Below, piece after piece: positions 55,437 through 63,776 of a DNA stretch of 64,000 nt. The stretch covers positions 62,001-126,000 of the forward strand of contig JAJEHF010000066.1 in assembly GCA_022823865.1 (NCBI GenBank), in the 5' to 3' direction. The notes beneath the pieces were generated by a model. The model was not told the origin of the DNA and did not search any database. It saw only the letters and a program-made list of their open reading frames with translations. Made by a program: the position numbers and the translations under genes. Source of the stretch: Bryobacterales bacterium (GTDB taxonomy: Bacteria; Acidobacteriota; Terriglobia; Bryobacterales; UBA6623). Within the stretch, counting starts at the first letter, position 1. Every line of letters starts with the position of its first letter.

Positions 55437-56129
55437 GTGCGGGAGGGCCGCGTCGCCGGCGCTGCTACTCTGAAGCCAGTGTTCGAGGGCTCGCAACCGG
55501 AGCTGCGCAAGGTTTGCGGCGTTACTCGCCCCGCGGACGCCGTCCATGCGGCGCGGTCTGGCGCGAATGCGATCGGCCTGATCTTCGTTCCGCGCAGCTT
55601 GCGCGCCGTGACGCCGGAAAGAGCGCGCGAAATCGTGGAAGCGCTGCCGGACGACGTGCTAAAGGTTGGTGTCTTTGTCTCTGAGAGCCCGGCAGTCGTG
55701 GCCGCTACGGCGCGCCGCGTCGGCCTGGACGTAGCGCAGCTGCACGGGGACGAGAGCCCGGCAGATTGCGATTCGCTGCGCCGGGCTGCCGGGGGTAGTC
55801 TCAAGATCTGGAAGGCGGTTCCGGTCGGATCGCGACTCGACGACGCGAGGCTGGGCGAATTCGGGGTCGAGGCGTTCCTGCTCGACACCGCCGTAGAGGG
55901 CGGTCACGGCGGCACCGGGACCACGTTTCCGTGGCATTTGGCTGTGCCCGCCAAGCGCCACGGCAAGGTCGTGCTGGCGGGCGGACTGCATGGGGGCAAC
56001 GTGGCAGATGCCGTGCGCGCCGTCCGGCCGTGGGGCGTTGACGCCAGTTCCCAACTGGAATCCCGCCCGGGCGTGAAGGATCCGCAGAAGGTGGCGCGCT
56101 ACCTCGCCGCCGCGCAGCTCGGAGGGTAG
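55437..56129 (+). CDS. trpF: Phosphoribosylanthranilate isomerase
   Basis: TrpF converts phosphoribosylanthranilate to CdRP in tryptophan synthesis. The catalytic Cys is in RKVCGVTRPADA and the catalytic Asp in EAFLLDTAVEGGHGGTG; QLHGDES, VLAGGLHGGNV and GVDASSQLESRPGVKD complete the barrel signature. Length of 230 residues is slightly long because of the N-terminus; the GTG at 55437 or a GTG near 55479 may be the start. No other trp gene is nearby. Confidence 0.92.
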   Translation: MREGRVAGAATLKPVFEGSQPELRKVCGVTRPADAVHAARSGANAIGLIFVPRSLRAVTPERAREIVEALPDDVLKVGVFVSESPAVVAATARRVGLDVAQLHGDESPADCDSLRRAAGGSLKIWKAVPVGSRLDDARLGEFGVEAFLLDTAVEGGHGGTGTTFPWHLAVPAKRHGKVVLAGGLHGGNVADAVRAVRPWGVDASSQLESRPGVKDPQKVARYLAAAQLGG

Positions 56130-56134
56130 CTTCC

Positions 56135-56527
56135 GTGTGTGCGATCGGCGGTCGCGGCCGCTTCATCGTCGGGGACGTCTTGGCGACTTCGGCGGCATGC
56201 GCGCTCATCGCCGCTGTCGCGGGATCGGCGCTGTCGGCTGGGTGGCCGGCTTGGGCGGCAATGGCCACCGGCATGCTGGCGGGGATGGTCCTGGCGGTTC
56301 CTTGCTGGCTCGTCGCCGGGCTCTGGCTGGGGATGATCGAGCCGATGCTCCAGATCATGCTGGGCGGGATGCTGGCCGGCATGGCCGGTGGGATGGCTGC
56401 CGCCCGCGAAGTCCGATCCGACATCGCCGGGCTGTTGCTGCTGGGGCTGGCCTGCGGCGCGGCTACATCTCTGGCGACCGCATGTGCCGACTGGGCGTTG
56501 CGCAGATGGGGCAGCGAATGTCCCTGA
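56135..56527 (+). CDS. Hypothetical membrane protein
   Basis: This 130-residue protein has about four hydrophobic helices rich in Gly, Ala and Met (MLAGMVLAVPCWLVAGLWLGM, MLGGMLAGMAGGMAA). The start is a GTG 8 bp after a GGAGGG ribosome binding site at 56121-56126. It overlaps the methyltransferase gene by 10 bp and follows trpF by 5 bp, so all three are likely cotranscribed. I do not recognise the family. Confidence 0.6.
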   Translation: MCAIGGRGRFIVGDVLATSAACALIAAVAGSALSAGWPAWAAMATGMLAGMVLAVPCWLVAGLWLGMIEPMLQIMLGGMLAGMAGGMAAAREVRSDIAGLLLLGLACGAATSLATACADWALRRWGSECP

Positions 56528-57129
56528 CCGACCGCGCGAAGTGGAACGGCGCGGCCGGATCCTACGATGGCTTCATCGCACGCGCGGCCGAGCGTCGCTG
56601 GGCGCGCTTCAAGACCGAATTGTTCAGCGACATGGACGGACGGGTGCTATTCGTCGCCGCCGGGACGGGCATCGATTTTCAGTTCTTCCCGCCCGGCCGC
56701 TCGATTGAGGCGGTGGATGTGAGCGAGCGGATGCTGGAGCGCGCCGCCATGCGCCGGCGCGAGTACGACGGACAGATCCGGTTGCACCAAATGGACGTCC
56801 GGCAACTGGCCTTCCAGGACGAGTCTTTCGACCAGGCCTACACCTCATGCACGTTCTGCTCGGTATCGGAGCCGGTCGAAGGCCTGTCCCAGCTCAGGCG
56901 CGTGTTGCGGCCCGGCGGCACGCTGCGCATGTTCGAGCACACCGGCAGCCGCTGGTTCCCGTTCAACGCGATGCTGCACATGTGCACGCCGTTCACGCGC
57001 CGCTACGGGCCGGCGATGAACCGGCCCACTGTGGCAAACGTCCGCAAGGCCGGGTTCGAGGTGCAATCCGTCACCCCGCACTATCTCGATGTAGTGAAGA
57101 GCATCGAGGCTCGCAAGCCTGTCGGCTGA
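56518..57129 (+). CDS. Class I SAM-dependent methyltransferase
   Basis: This 203-residue methyltransferase of the UbiE/phospholipid methyltransferase type has motif I in LFVAAGTGIDFQFFPPG, the acidic strand AVDVSERML, and RRVLRPGGTLRMFEHTGS. The substrate is unknown; the last part (FTRRYGPAMNRPTVANVRKAG) resembles phosphatidylethanolamine or quinone-type methyltransferases. The ATG at 56518 is chosen, inside the end of the upstream gene; an ATG at 56506 is an alternative. The frame is open far upstream, but that part is antisense-like noise of the overlapping gene. Confidence 0.82.
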   Translation: MSLTDRAKWNGAAGSYDGFIARAAERRWARFKTELFSDMDGRVLFVAAGTGIDFQFFPPGRSIEAVDVSERMLERAAMRRREYDGQIRLHQMDVRQLAFQDESFDQAYTSCTFCSVSEPVEGLSQLRRVLRPGGTLRMFEHTGSRWFPFNAMLHMCTPFTRRYGPAMNRPTVANVRKAGFEVQSVTPHYLDVVKSIEARKPVG

Positions 57130-57153
57130 TGCCCGGCGCGGCCGATAGCGCTG

Positions 57154-57528
57154 CTACTTGTGGTTGTTGTTGCCTTCGGACATGTAGTCGACCTGGCCAC
57201 GGAAAACCGCGCCCTTCTCGACGACAAATTCGCTAGTCGTGGTCAGTTTCCCGGTCATGACTGCGGTGCCAGTGAATCTGGCGCCCTTCAGCCCAGTGAC
57301 GCTGCCCTTGACGTGGCCTGATACCGAAACCTTGGCGGCAACGATGTCCGCCTCGACCTCGGCCTTCTCGGCTACGGTGACCTCGTTCGACTTCGACTCG
57401 ATGGTCCCCTTGAACTTACCAACGATCAATAGCGGCTCGTCCGCGACGATATCTCCTATCAGACGAGTAGTGCTGCCCAAGCGGGAGCCGGAGGGTTGCT
57501 TCGAAGCGGACGGGGAAATACTAGCCAT
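57154..57528 (-). CDS. Bactofilin-family cytoskeletal protein
   Basis: Bactofilins polymerise into membrane-associated filaments made of right-handed beta-helix domains. The 124-residue protein has a disordered N-terminus (residues 1-20) and a core of short beta repeats (LIGDIVADEPLLIVGKFKGT, AEVEADIVAAKVSVSGHVKG, ATGTAVMTGKLTTTSEFVV-like strands). The C-terminal tail MSEGNNNHK is disordered. The ATG at 57528 is used. It converges with the methyltransferase gene. Confidence 0.88.
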   Translation of the reverse strand: MASISPSASKQPSGSRLGSTTRLIGDIVADEPLLIVGKFKGTIESKSNEVTVAEKAEVEADIVAAKVSVSGHVKGSVTGLKGARFTGTAVMTGKLTTTSEFVVEKGAVFRGQVDYMSEGNNNHK

Positions 57529-57923
57529 GGACCAATGTTAGCAAACGGCTTGCGGCCCCCTCCTGCGATGCCGGCCGACCATACACAATTGACATATAAC
57601 CGTCACGTTCTGCCTAGCGCTTCGTCAAGCCTGGCGCTGGTAACGACATCGACACGCGCGGCCTGCCAGAAGCGCACCATGCCTTGCATTCGCGCGCAAG
57701 CGGGCCAATGCGCTCCGTTCCCTGGACGCGGGCGCCAGCCGTCCTGCTCGCCCAGCCTGCGTTCCAGGGCAGCCCGCGACGGCTCCCCACGCTGCAACTC
57801 CCGTCGCAGCCACCGCACCGCCTCGGGCTTCAAGATGCGGAGCCCAATCCGCGCTGCCCCCGGTCTGCATCGAGAGGCGGCCCTGTGTTGACCGGGACTG
57901 AGCGCTGGCCGCAAGGCCTCGAG
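57529..57923. other. 395-bp gene-poor gap
   Basis: The gap lies between bactofilin and the Gfo/Idh gene. It contains the minus-strand frame at 57603-57914 described separately. A bactofilin promoter is expected near 57529-57600, where the sequence is AT-rich. Confidence 0.45.
57603..57914 (-). pseudogene. Small ORF or degenerate DUF4338-like fragment
   Basis: A 103-codon frame contains LKPEAVRWLRRELQRGEPS followed by RAALERRLGEQDGWR, a helix-turn-helix-like stretch resembling DUF4338 N-termini and the fragment at 35001-35312. It has no continuation into a catalytic domain. It might instead be a small gene following the Gfo/Idh gene at a distance of 9 bp. Confidence 0.25.
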
Positions 57924-59165
57924 CTAGGTCTTGACGAGTCGCTGCCTGCGCCGGTCCCAGGCGAGCGACTTCTTCTTGCGGAACGATTCGACCGTCATCT
58001 GGCAGGCCATCGAGACGTTAAATGCGAACTCGGCGTCGCACTTGAGGGCCTCGCCGACGCGGATCGCGTTGTGGAGGTTGTGGTGGTGCAGCGCCATGTC
58101 CTCGCCGCCGCTCTTCTTGTGCAGGCGGGTCTGGACGTCGCTCTCGTGGATCGGTTCCGGCTCCAGGCTGAAGCCGTCCCGGCTGAACTCAATGGTGCCC
58201 TTGTTGCCGCGGATGACGTGGCGGATCTTTGACTGGTTGGCCAAGGACGAGACCAGCAGGACGTTGACGCCCTCGGGATACTCCAGCAGGGCGTTGAACG
58301 TGTCGGGCACCTCCGCCCCGCCGTTGAAGAAATACTGGCCGCCGGTCGCGACCACTCGCGAGGGCACCGTCAAGCCGCATGCGCGCACGATGCGCGCGAG
58401 TCGATGCACGAACAGGTCCGTGGCGATGCCGCCCGAATAGTCCCAGTAGCGGCGCCACGAGAAGAAGCGGGCGGGATCCCACGGCCGCTTCTTGGCCTTG
58501 CCGAGGTAGGTCTTCCAGTCCAGATTTACGCCGGGCTGGACGTCCGGATCGGGATCGCGCACCCAGAAGTCCTCGAGATGGTTGCGGGAGTAGTCGATGT
58601 GGGCCATCACGACTTTGCCAATGGCCCCTTGCTGGATCAGCTCGGCTGCCGTCTCGTAGGAGTCGTCGGACATGCCCTGGATGCCGCATTGCAGGACGAT
58701 CCCGGTGCTCCGCACCTTCTTCACGACCGCCAGCCCCTCGTCGATCGAGTAGGTCAGCGGCTTCTCCACGTAGACGTGCAGGCCTGCGTCTGCCGCGTCC
58801 AGGGTGATCGGCGCGTGCCAGTGCTCGGGCACCGAGATGGTCACGTAGTCGAGGCCGGAATGCTCCAGCAGCAGCCGGTAGTCCTTGAACGGCTTGCCTC
58901 CGGTGAACTCGGCCGCTGCCTCGCGACGCGGGTCGTAGATATCGCAGACCGCGGCGATCTCGACGTTGTCGGGTTCGGCCAGCTTCCTCAATGCCCGCAT
59001 GTGGCCGTTGGCGTTGCCGCCGGCACCGATCATGCCGACATGCAGCCGCTCGTTGGCACCGACGATCCGGGCGGCGCTCTTCGCAGTCAGGGCCTGTCGG
59101 GCGGCGGCTGCCACAGTAGCGCCGGCAACGAAAGTGCGGCGGCTAAGGCTTGGCGAGGTAGACAT
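57924..59165 (-). CDS. Tat-exported Gfo/Idh/MocA oxidoreductase
   Basis: This 413-residue NAD(P)-dependent sugar oxidoreductase has a twin-arginine leader ([17 protein letters not shown]), so it is probably folded with its cofactor and exported. The Rossmann motif is [13 protein letters not shown], the strand [13 protein letters not shown], the signature [14 protein letters not shown] and the later [20 protein letters not shown]-type catalytic region (residues about 260-280). Similar proteins in glycan-degrading bacteria oxidise glycosides to 3-keto forms or act without free cofactor release. No partner is adjacent; a DUF1080 gene lies 8 kb away. Confidence 0.9.
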   Translation of the reverse strand: [413 protein letters not shown]

Positions 59166-59237
59166 ATCTGCAACTCATGGTACGGCATCACCGCGCCTTT
59201 GACCACTCAATGTCGGGGCCGCTGGTAGCCTGAATTG

Positions 59238-60536
59238 ATGGCTGCGCGGCTGAAGACCCTGCGGGCGCTTCAAGTGCTCGATTCGCGCGGCCATCCGACG
59301 GTCGAGGCCGAGGCTTCCCTGGAGGACGGCACGGCAGCATCGGCGCAGGTTCCCTCAGGGGCTTCGACCGGAAGGCACGAGGCCAAGGAACTGCGCGATG
59401 GGTCGTCCGGCACCTATGCCGGACGGGGCGTCCTGCGGGCGGTCGAGAGCGTCAACGGCCCCATCGCCAACGAGTTGCGAGGCTGGCCGATCGCGGAGCG
59501 CGAGCGCGCGGACCGCGCCATGATCGAACTCGACGGCACGCCGGACAAGTCGCGCCTGGGAGCCAATGCGATCCTGGCGGTCTCGTGCGCGTTGGCCCGC
59601 CTGCACGCGAAATCGGCCGGCCTGCCGCTGTGGCGGCTGCTGGCTGGCGGCCGGCCGGCGAAGATTCCCGTGCCGATGGTGAATATCCTCTCGGGGGGGC
59701 TGCACGCGGGGCGCCAGATCGAATTCCAAGACTTCCTCGCCGTGCCGCACGGCGCGGACACGTTCGCCGAAGCTCTGGAAGCGGCCGCCGCTATCCATCG
59801 CAGCATGGGCGAGCTGCTGGCGTCAGACGGGCGGGGGGCGGCAGGCGTGGCCGACGAGGGCGGCTGGGGGCCGCGCCTCGATTCCAACGAACAGGCTTTG
59901 GAATACATGGTCCGCGCCATCGAATCCGCCGGCTACGAGCCTGGGCGCCAGGTCTCGATCGCGATCGACGCCGCGGCCTCGCATTTCTACCGCGACGGTG
60001 CCTATCGCCTGTCCAGCGAGGGCCGCCAGCTCGACAGTGACGGCATGGTCGGCCTATTCCGGCACTGGGTCTCCCGGTACCCGATCGTGTCGATCGAGGA
60101 CGGGCTGGCCGAGGACGACTGGGGCGGTTGGAAGCGGGCCTGCGCAAGCTTGGGAGGGCGCTGCGCCCTGATCGGCGACGACCTCTTGGCCACCAACCCC
60201 GCCAGGCTGGAGCGAGCCATAGCCGAGCGCGCGGCCAACGCGGTGCTGGTGAAGATGAACCAAGTGGGGACTCTGTGCGAGACATTCCAGGTTGTGGACC
60301 GGGCCGCGAAGGCGGGCTTCGCAGCCGTGGTGTCGGCGCGTTCAGGCGAGACCGAGGACAGTTTTCTGGCCGACCTGGCCGTCGCGACCGGGGCGGGCCA
60401 CGTCAAGGTCGGCTCCGTGACCCGTTCCGAGCGGCTCGCCAAGTACAACCGCCTCTTGCGGATCGAGGCCGGATTCGACGCTGAGCGGCCCGAGGGGCTT
60501 GCACCGGTCCGCCCGCTGGGGCATGATGGGTCTTAG
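59238..60536 (+). CDS. eno: Enolase homologue with altered active-site residues
   Basis: This 432-residue protein is enolase-like over its full length: LDSRGHPTVEAE, QVPSGASTGRHEAKELRDG, GVADEGGWGP, metal ligands in IDAAASHF, SIEDGLAEDDW and ALIGDDLLATN, and the catalytic Lys in LVKMNQVGT. Two normally invariant residues differ. The Glu of QEFM is Asp (QDF, codon at 59730, residue 165), and the His of SHRSGETED is Ala (codon at 60336, residue 367). The second catalytic Lys region (KVGSVTRSERLAKYN) is intact. It may be a working but divergent enolase or a paralogue with another role. The ATG at 59238 is preferred over the TTG at 59235. Confidence 0.82.
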   Translation: MAARLKTLRALQVLDSRGHPTVEAEASLEDGTAASAQVPSGASTGRHEAKELRDGSSGTYAGRGVLRAVESVNGPIANELRGWPIAERERADRAMIELDGTPDKSRLGANAILAVSCALARLHAKSAGLPLWRLLAGGRPAKIPVPMVNILSGGLHAGRQIEFQDFLAVPHGADTFAEALEAAAAIHRSMGELLASDGRGAAGVADEGGWGPRLDSNEQALEYMVRAIESAGYEPGRQVSIAIDAAASHFYRDGAYRLSSEGRQLDSDGMVGLFRHWVSRYPIVSIEDGLAEDDWGGWKRACASLGGRCALIGDDLLATNPARLERAIAERAANAVLVKMNQVGTLCETFQVVDRAAKAGFAAVVSARSGETEDSFLADLAVATGAGHVKVGSVTRSERLAKYNRLLRIEAGFDAERPEGLAPVRPLGHDGS

Positions 60537-60643
60537 GGAGGAGTCCGCGTCAACGATGCTTGACGACCCTGGAAGTCGCGAGGCGAGCGCGAGGCCGGTG
60601 TGGCTCGGCCGCGCTGCGGCGCGGCTGTCGCACGCACGGCTGC

Positions 60644-61921
60644 ATGGCCATGGAGAGTGCACGGACAGAATTCCCGCGGCTGGTCTACCTGACCGAGCTG
60701 ACCGGCCTGCGGCTGATCGGCCCGCACGGCGCCAGGATTGGGCGCGTGCGCGAGGCCGCAGTATTCCCTAGAGAGCACCCCCAGCGCATATCGCGTTTCT
60801 TGTTTGGCAGCGGTCGCACAAAGTTTGCGATCCGCTGGGACCAGGTCCGGAAATTCGCCGAGGACGGCATCCACCTTTCCGACGAGAACTTCGCACCGTA
60901 CTACGGGGACGACTACCACCTGCTGCTGACCAAGGATCTCTTGGACCAGCAGATCATCGATGTCAACGGGCGCAAGGTGGTGCGCGTGAACGACCTAGCT
61001 CTGCGCATCACGGAGAACGGCAACGAACAGCTGTGGGTCCACGAGGTCGGCGTGGGGATGCAGGGCGCGTTCCGGCGCCTGACCGAGGGGATCCTGCCCA
61101 ACCGGACCATCCGCGCGGTTCAAGAGCGGCTGGCCCCCAACTCGATCCCGTGGGAGGCCTGCAACATTGTCGAGCCGGACCCGCAGCGGCGCCTGCGGCT
61201 GCTGATCTCGCACGACCGGCTGGAGGGCATCCATCCTGCCGACTTGGCCGACATTGTCGAAGAACTCGGCTCCGAAGAGCGCGAGGCCCTGTTCGAGACG
61301 CTTGACGAGGAGGTGGCGGCGGAGACGCTCGAGGAGGTCAAGCCCACCGTCAAGACCTCGATCTTGCGGTTGCTGGACTCGGGCCGCGCGGCTGACATCC
61401 TCGAAGAAATGGATCCTGCGGAAGCTGCCGACGCGCTTGCCCAGCTCGACGAGATCGAGCGCGAGGAGATCGTCCGGGACATGGAGCCCGAGCCCGCCGA
61501 CGAGGTGTCCGAGCTGCTCGAGTACGAGGACGACAGCGCCGCCGGGATGATGGGCACGCGCCATCTGGCCCAGCCTTCGGATGCGACCGTTGGCGACATC
61601 ATCGAGAACTTGCGCGGCGACGACTCCCAGCTCAAGCGGCTGACGCACGTCTTCTTGGTGCAACCTGACGGCCGCTTGGTCGCCTCGGTCCCGTTCGGCC
61701 GACTGGCCGTGGCGATGCCGGACACCCCGGCCATCTCGCTGGCTTACCGCGAGACTGTCCGAGCTTCCATGGATGCGACGGCGGACGAGGTGGTCGAGCT
61801 GTTTGACAAGTACAACCTCTACGCCCTGCCGGTGGTGGATGAAGAGGGCTGCCTGCAGGGCGCGATTACGGCGGACGACGTCATAGGGATGCTGATCCCG
61901 GAGCCGGACCGGGGACTCTAG
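60644..61921 (+). CDS. MgtE N-domain/CBS protein without transporter domain
   Basis: This 425-residue soluble protein has the sensory part of MgtE magnesium channels but no membrane segments. Residues about 10-170 contain PRC-barrel-like repeats (GPHGARIGRVREAAVF, DVNGRKVVRVNDLAL). An MgtE_N superhelix follows (HPADLADIVEELGSEEREAL, GRAADILEEMDPAEAADALA, YEDDSAAGMMGT). A CBS pair ends the protein (ASMDATADEVVELFDKYN, LYALPVVDEEGCLQGAI). The stop codon is immediately followed by the ATG of an NRAMP-like transporter, so the pair is coupled. The start is an ATG at 60644 or 60650; the frame is open from 60560. Confidence 0.85.
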   Translation: MAMESARTEFPRLVYLTELTGLRLIGPHGARIGRVREAAVFPREHPQRISRFLFGSGRTKFAIRWDQVRKFAEDGIHLSDENFAPYYGDDYHLLLTKDLLDQQIIDVNGRKVVRVNDLALRITENGNEQLWVHEVGVGMQGAFRRLTEGILPNRTIRAVQERLAPNSIPWEACNIVEPDPQRRLRLLISHDRLEGIHPADLADIVEELGSEEREALFETLDEEVAAETLEEVKPTVKTSILRLLDSGRAADILEEMDPAEAADALAQLDEIEREEIVRDMEPEPADEVSELLEYEDDSAAGMMGTRHLAQPSDATVGDIIENLRGDDSQLKRLTHVFLVQPDGRLVASVPFGRLAVAMPDTPAISLAYRETVRASMDATADEVVELFDKYNLYALPVVDEEGCLQGAITADDVIGMLIPEPDRGL

Positions 61922-63193
61922 ATGGCTGTGCTCAAGCGGGTGCGCGGGCGGCTGTTGACATTCTTGGCCGTCCTGGGGCCGGGCTTCATCACCGCCATGG
62001 TCGACAACGACGCGGGCGGCATTTTCACCTACTCGGAGGCCGGTGCGCGCTGGGGCTACGTGCCGCTGTGGACACTGCTGCCGATCACGCTGCTGCTGGT
62101 GGTGAACCAAGAGATGTGCTCGCGGATGGGCGCGGTTACGGGCAAGGGCCTCTCCGACCTGATTCGCGAGGAGTTCGGGCTGCGCATGACGGTGATTGTC
62201 ATGGGCCTGCTGCTAGTGGTGAATTTCACCAACATCGCGGCCAATTTCGCGGGCGTCGCGGGCGCGATGGAGCTGCTGCCCGTCAGCCGCTATGTGTCCG
62301 TGCCGCTTGGAGCGCTGCTGGTTTGGTTCTTGGTTGTCAAGGGAACCTACCAAAGCGTTGAGAAGGTCTTCCTTGCCGCCAGCGTGTTCTACGTGGCGTA
62401 CGTAATCTCGGCCATCTTGGTCGAGCCCGACTGGGGCGCTGCGTTGGGCAGCTCGGTGCGCCCGGTCCTGCTGGCCGATCGCTCGTACATTGCGGTGCTG
62501 GTCGGCCTTGTCGGCACTTCGGTGGCTCCTTGGATGCAGTTTTATCTGCAGGCGGCCATTGTCGAGAAGGGCATCGACAGCACCCAGTACCGCGACACGC
62601 GCATCGAGGTCGTCGCCGGCTGCGTCATGATGGCGGCGGTCGCGTTCTTCATCATCGTGGCCTGCGCCGGTGCGATCTGGGAGGAGGGGCCGCGACCCAT
62701 TGCCAGCGCCGCGGAGGCCGCCGAGGCCCTCAGGCCGCTCGGCGCCTATGCGTACGCCCTCTTCGCGGGCGGCCTGCTGTGTGCCTCGCTGTTCGCGGCG
62801 AGCATCTTGCCGCTGTCCACCGCGTACACGGTTTGCGAGGGGCTGGGCCTGGAATCGGGCGTCGACCACGACTTCGACGAGGCGCCGTCCTTCTATTGGA
62901 TGTATACGTTGCTGATCGCGCTCGGCGCGGGCGTGGTGCTGATCCCGGATTTTCCCATCGTGCCGATGATCCTGCTCTCTCAGGTTCTGAACGGCGTCCT
63001 GCTGCCGGTTGTGATGATCATCGTCCTCAAGCTGGTCAATCGCAAGGACTTGATGCACGAGTGGACCAACGGGCCCTTGTACAATCTCATCGCTTGGGCC
63101 GCCGTGCTGCTGCTGATTGGGCTGTCGGTGGCGCTGGCGGGCTTCTCGATTTTCGGCGGATCGTCCGGAGCGCCCGTGCCAAGCCTGCCCTAG
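61922..63193 (+). CDS. NRAMP-like divalent metal transporter
   Basis: This 423-residue permease with about 11 hydrophobic segments belongs to the NRAMP superfamily. The first helix has GPGFITAMVDNDAGGIFTYS, where classical NRAMPs have DPGN. Helix 6 reads VGTSVAPWMQFYLQ around residue 202, where the metal-binding Met of classical Mn/Fe transporters is replaced by Ala. Loss of the soft sulfur ligand and pairing with an MgtE_N/CBS protein suggest magnesium or another hard cation as substrate. The ATG directly follows the stop of the preceding gene with no gap. Confidence 0.88.
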   Translation: MAVLKRVRGRLLTFLAVLGPGFITAMVDNDAGGIFTYSEAGARWGYVPLWTLLPITLLLVVNQEMCSRMGAVTGKGLSDLIREEFGLRMTVIVMGLLLVVNFTNIAANFAGVAGAMELLPVSRYVSVPLGALLVWFLVVKGTYQSVEKVFLAASVFYVAYVISAILVEPDWGAALGSSVRPVLLADRSYIAVLVGLVGTSVAPWMQFYLQAAIVEKGIDSTQYRDTRIEVVAGCVMMAAVAFFIIVACAGAIWEEGPRPIASAAEAAEALRPLGAYAYALFAGGLLCASLFAASILPLSTAYTVCEGLGLESGVDHDFDEAPSFYWMYTLLIALGAGVVLIPDFPIVPMILLSQVLNGVLLPVVMIIVLKLVNRKDLMHEWTNGPLYNLIAWAAVLLLIGLSVALAGFSIFGGSSGAPVPSLP

Positions 63194-63242
63194 CAGCGGC
63201 GATTGACCCGACTCGGCCGGGCTCGCTACCGTAAAGGACCAC

Positions 63243-63773
63243 ATGCAACTGGACCCGTCCGAATTCGGGCCGCGAATCCGCTCGCTGCTAGCCCCGGGAG
63301 ACGCGCCGCCGCTTTCGATGCCGCTGGTGCCCGAGGCACCTACGGACAGCCCGCAACTGGGCGAGCTCAGGCAGCTGAAACCAGAGGATCTTTTCGAGGG
63401 CGGCGCGATCAAGGACCGCGAATTCGCCAGGTGCGTCCAGTCCGGCCTTTACCTGTATTTCTCGGCGCTGGACGAGTCCCACAGGATTTCGCAGGGCATC
63501 CCGTCCGCGTCCGGAAGCTATTGGCACGGCATCATGCATCGCCAGGAAGGCGATTGGAGCAATGCGAAGTACTGGTTCCGGCGTGTCGGCACGCATCCCG
63601 TGTTCGGCGAGCTAGAGGCTCGGGCCGGCTCCCGGTGGGATCCCTACGCGTTCATCGACCGCTGCTCCGCGGCGGCGGCCCGCAGCTCGGCCCCGGCCGA
63701 CTTGATCGACCAGCAGATGCGAGAGTGGCAACTGTTGATGCGCTATTGCTACCGCAACGCGATCGGTATCTAG
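63243..63773 (+). CDS. Conserved hypothetical protein
   Basis: This 176-residue soluble protein has no signal peptide or membrane segment. It contains GLYLYFSALDESHRISQ, then ASGSYWHGIMHRQEGDWSNA followed by KYWFRRVGTHPVFGEL, a Trp- and His-rich stretch that looks conserved and could bind a ligand or metal. I cannot name the family. It is followed 3 bp later by a BadF/ROK-type kinase gene, and both probably follow the transporter operon. The ATG at 63243 is used. Confidence 0.65.
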   Translation: MQLDPSEFGPRIRSLLAPGDAPPLSMPLVPEAPTDSPQLGELRQLKPEDLFEGGAIKDREFARCVQSGLYLYFSALDESHRISQGIPSASGSYWHGIMHRQEGDWSNAKYWFRRVGTHPVFGELEARAGSRWDPYAFIDRCSAAAARSSAPADLIDQQMREWQLLMRYCYRNAIGI

Positions 63774-63776
63774 CCG

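Noticed and set aside
56137..56517. N-terminal extension of the methyltransferase into the preceding gene
   Set aside because: The extension is Arg/Gly-rich noise in another frame of a membrane protein gene with its own ribosome binding site.
60548..60565. Small hairpin (CGTCAA/TTGACG) before the MgtE-N gene as a magnesium riboswitch
   Set aside because: A single 6-bp stem is far too little to support an M-box or similar riboswitch.
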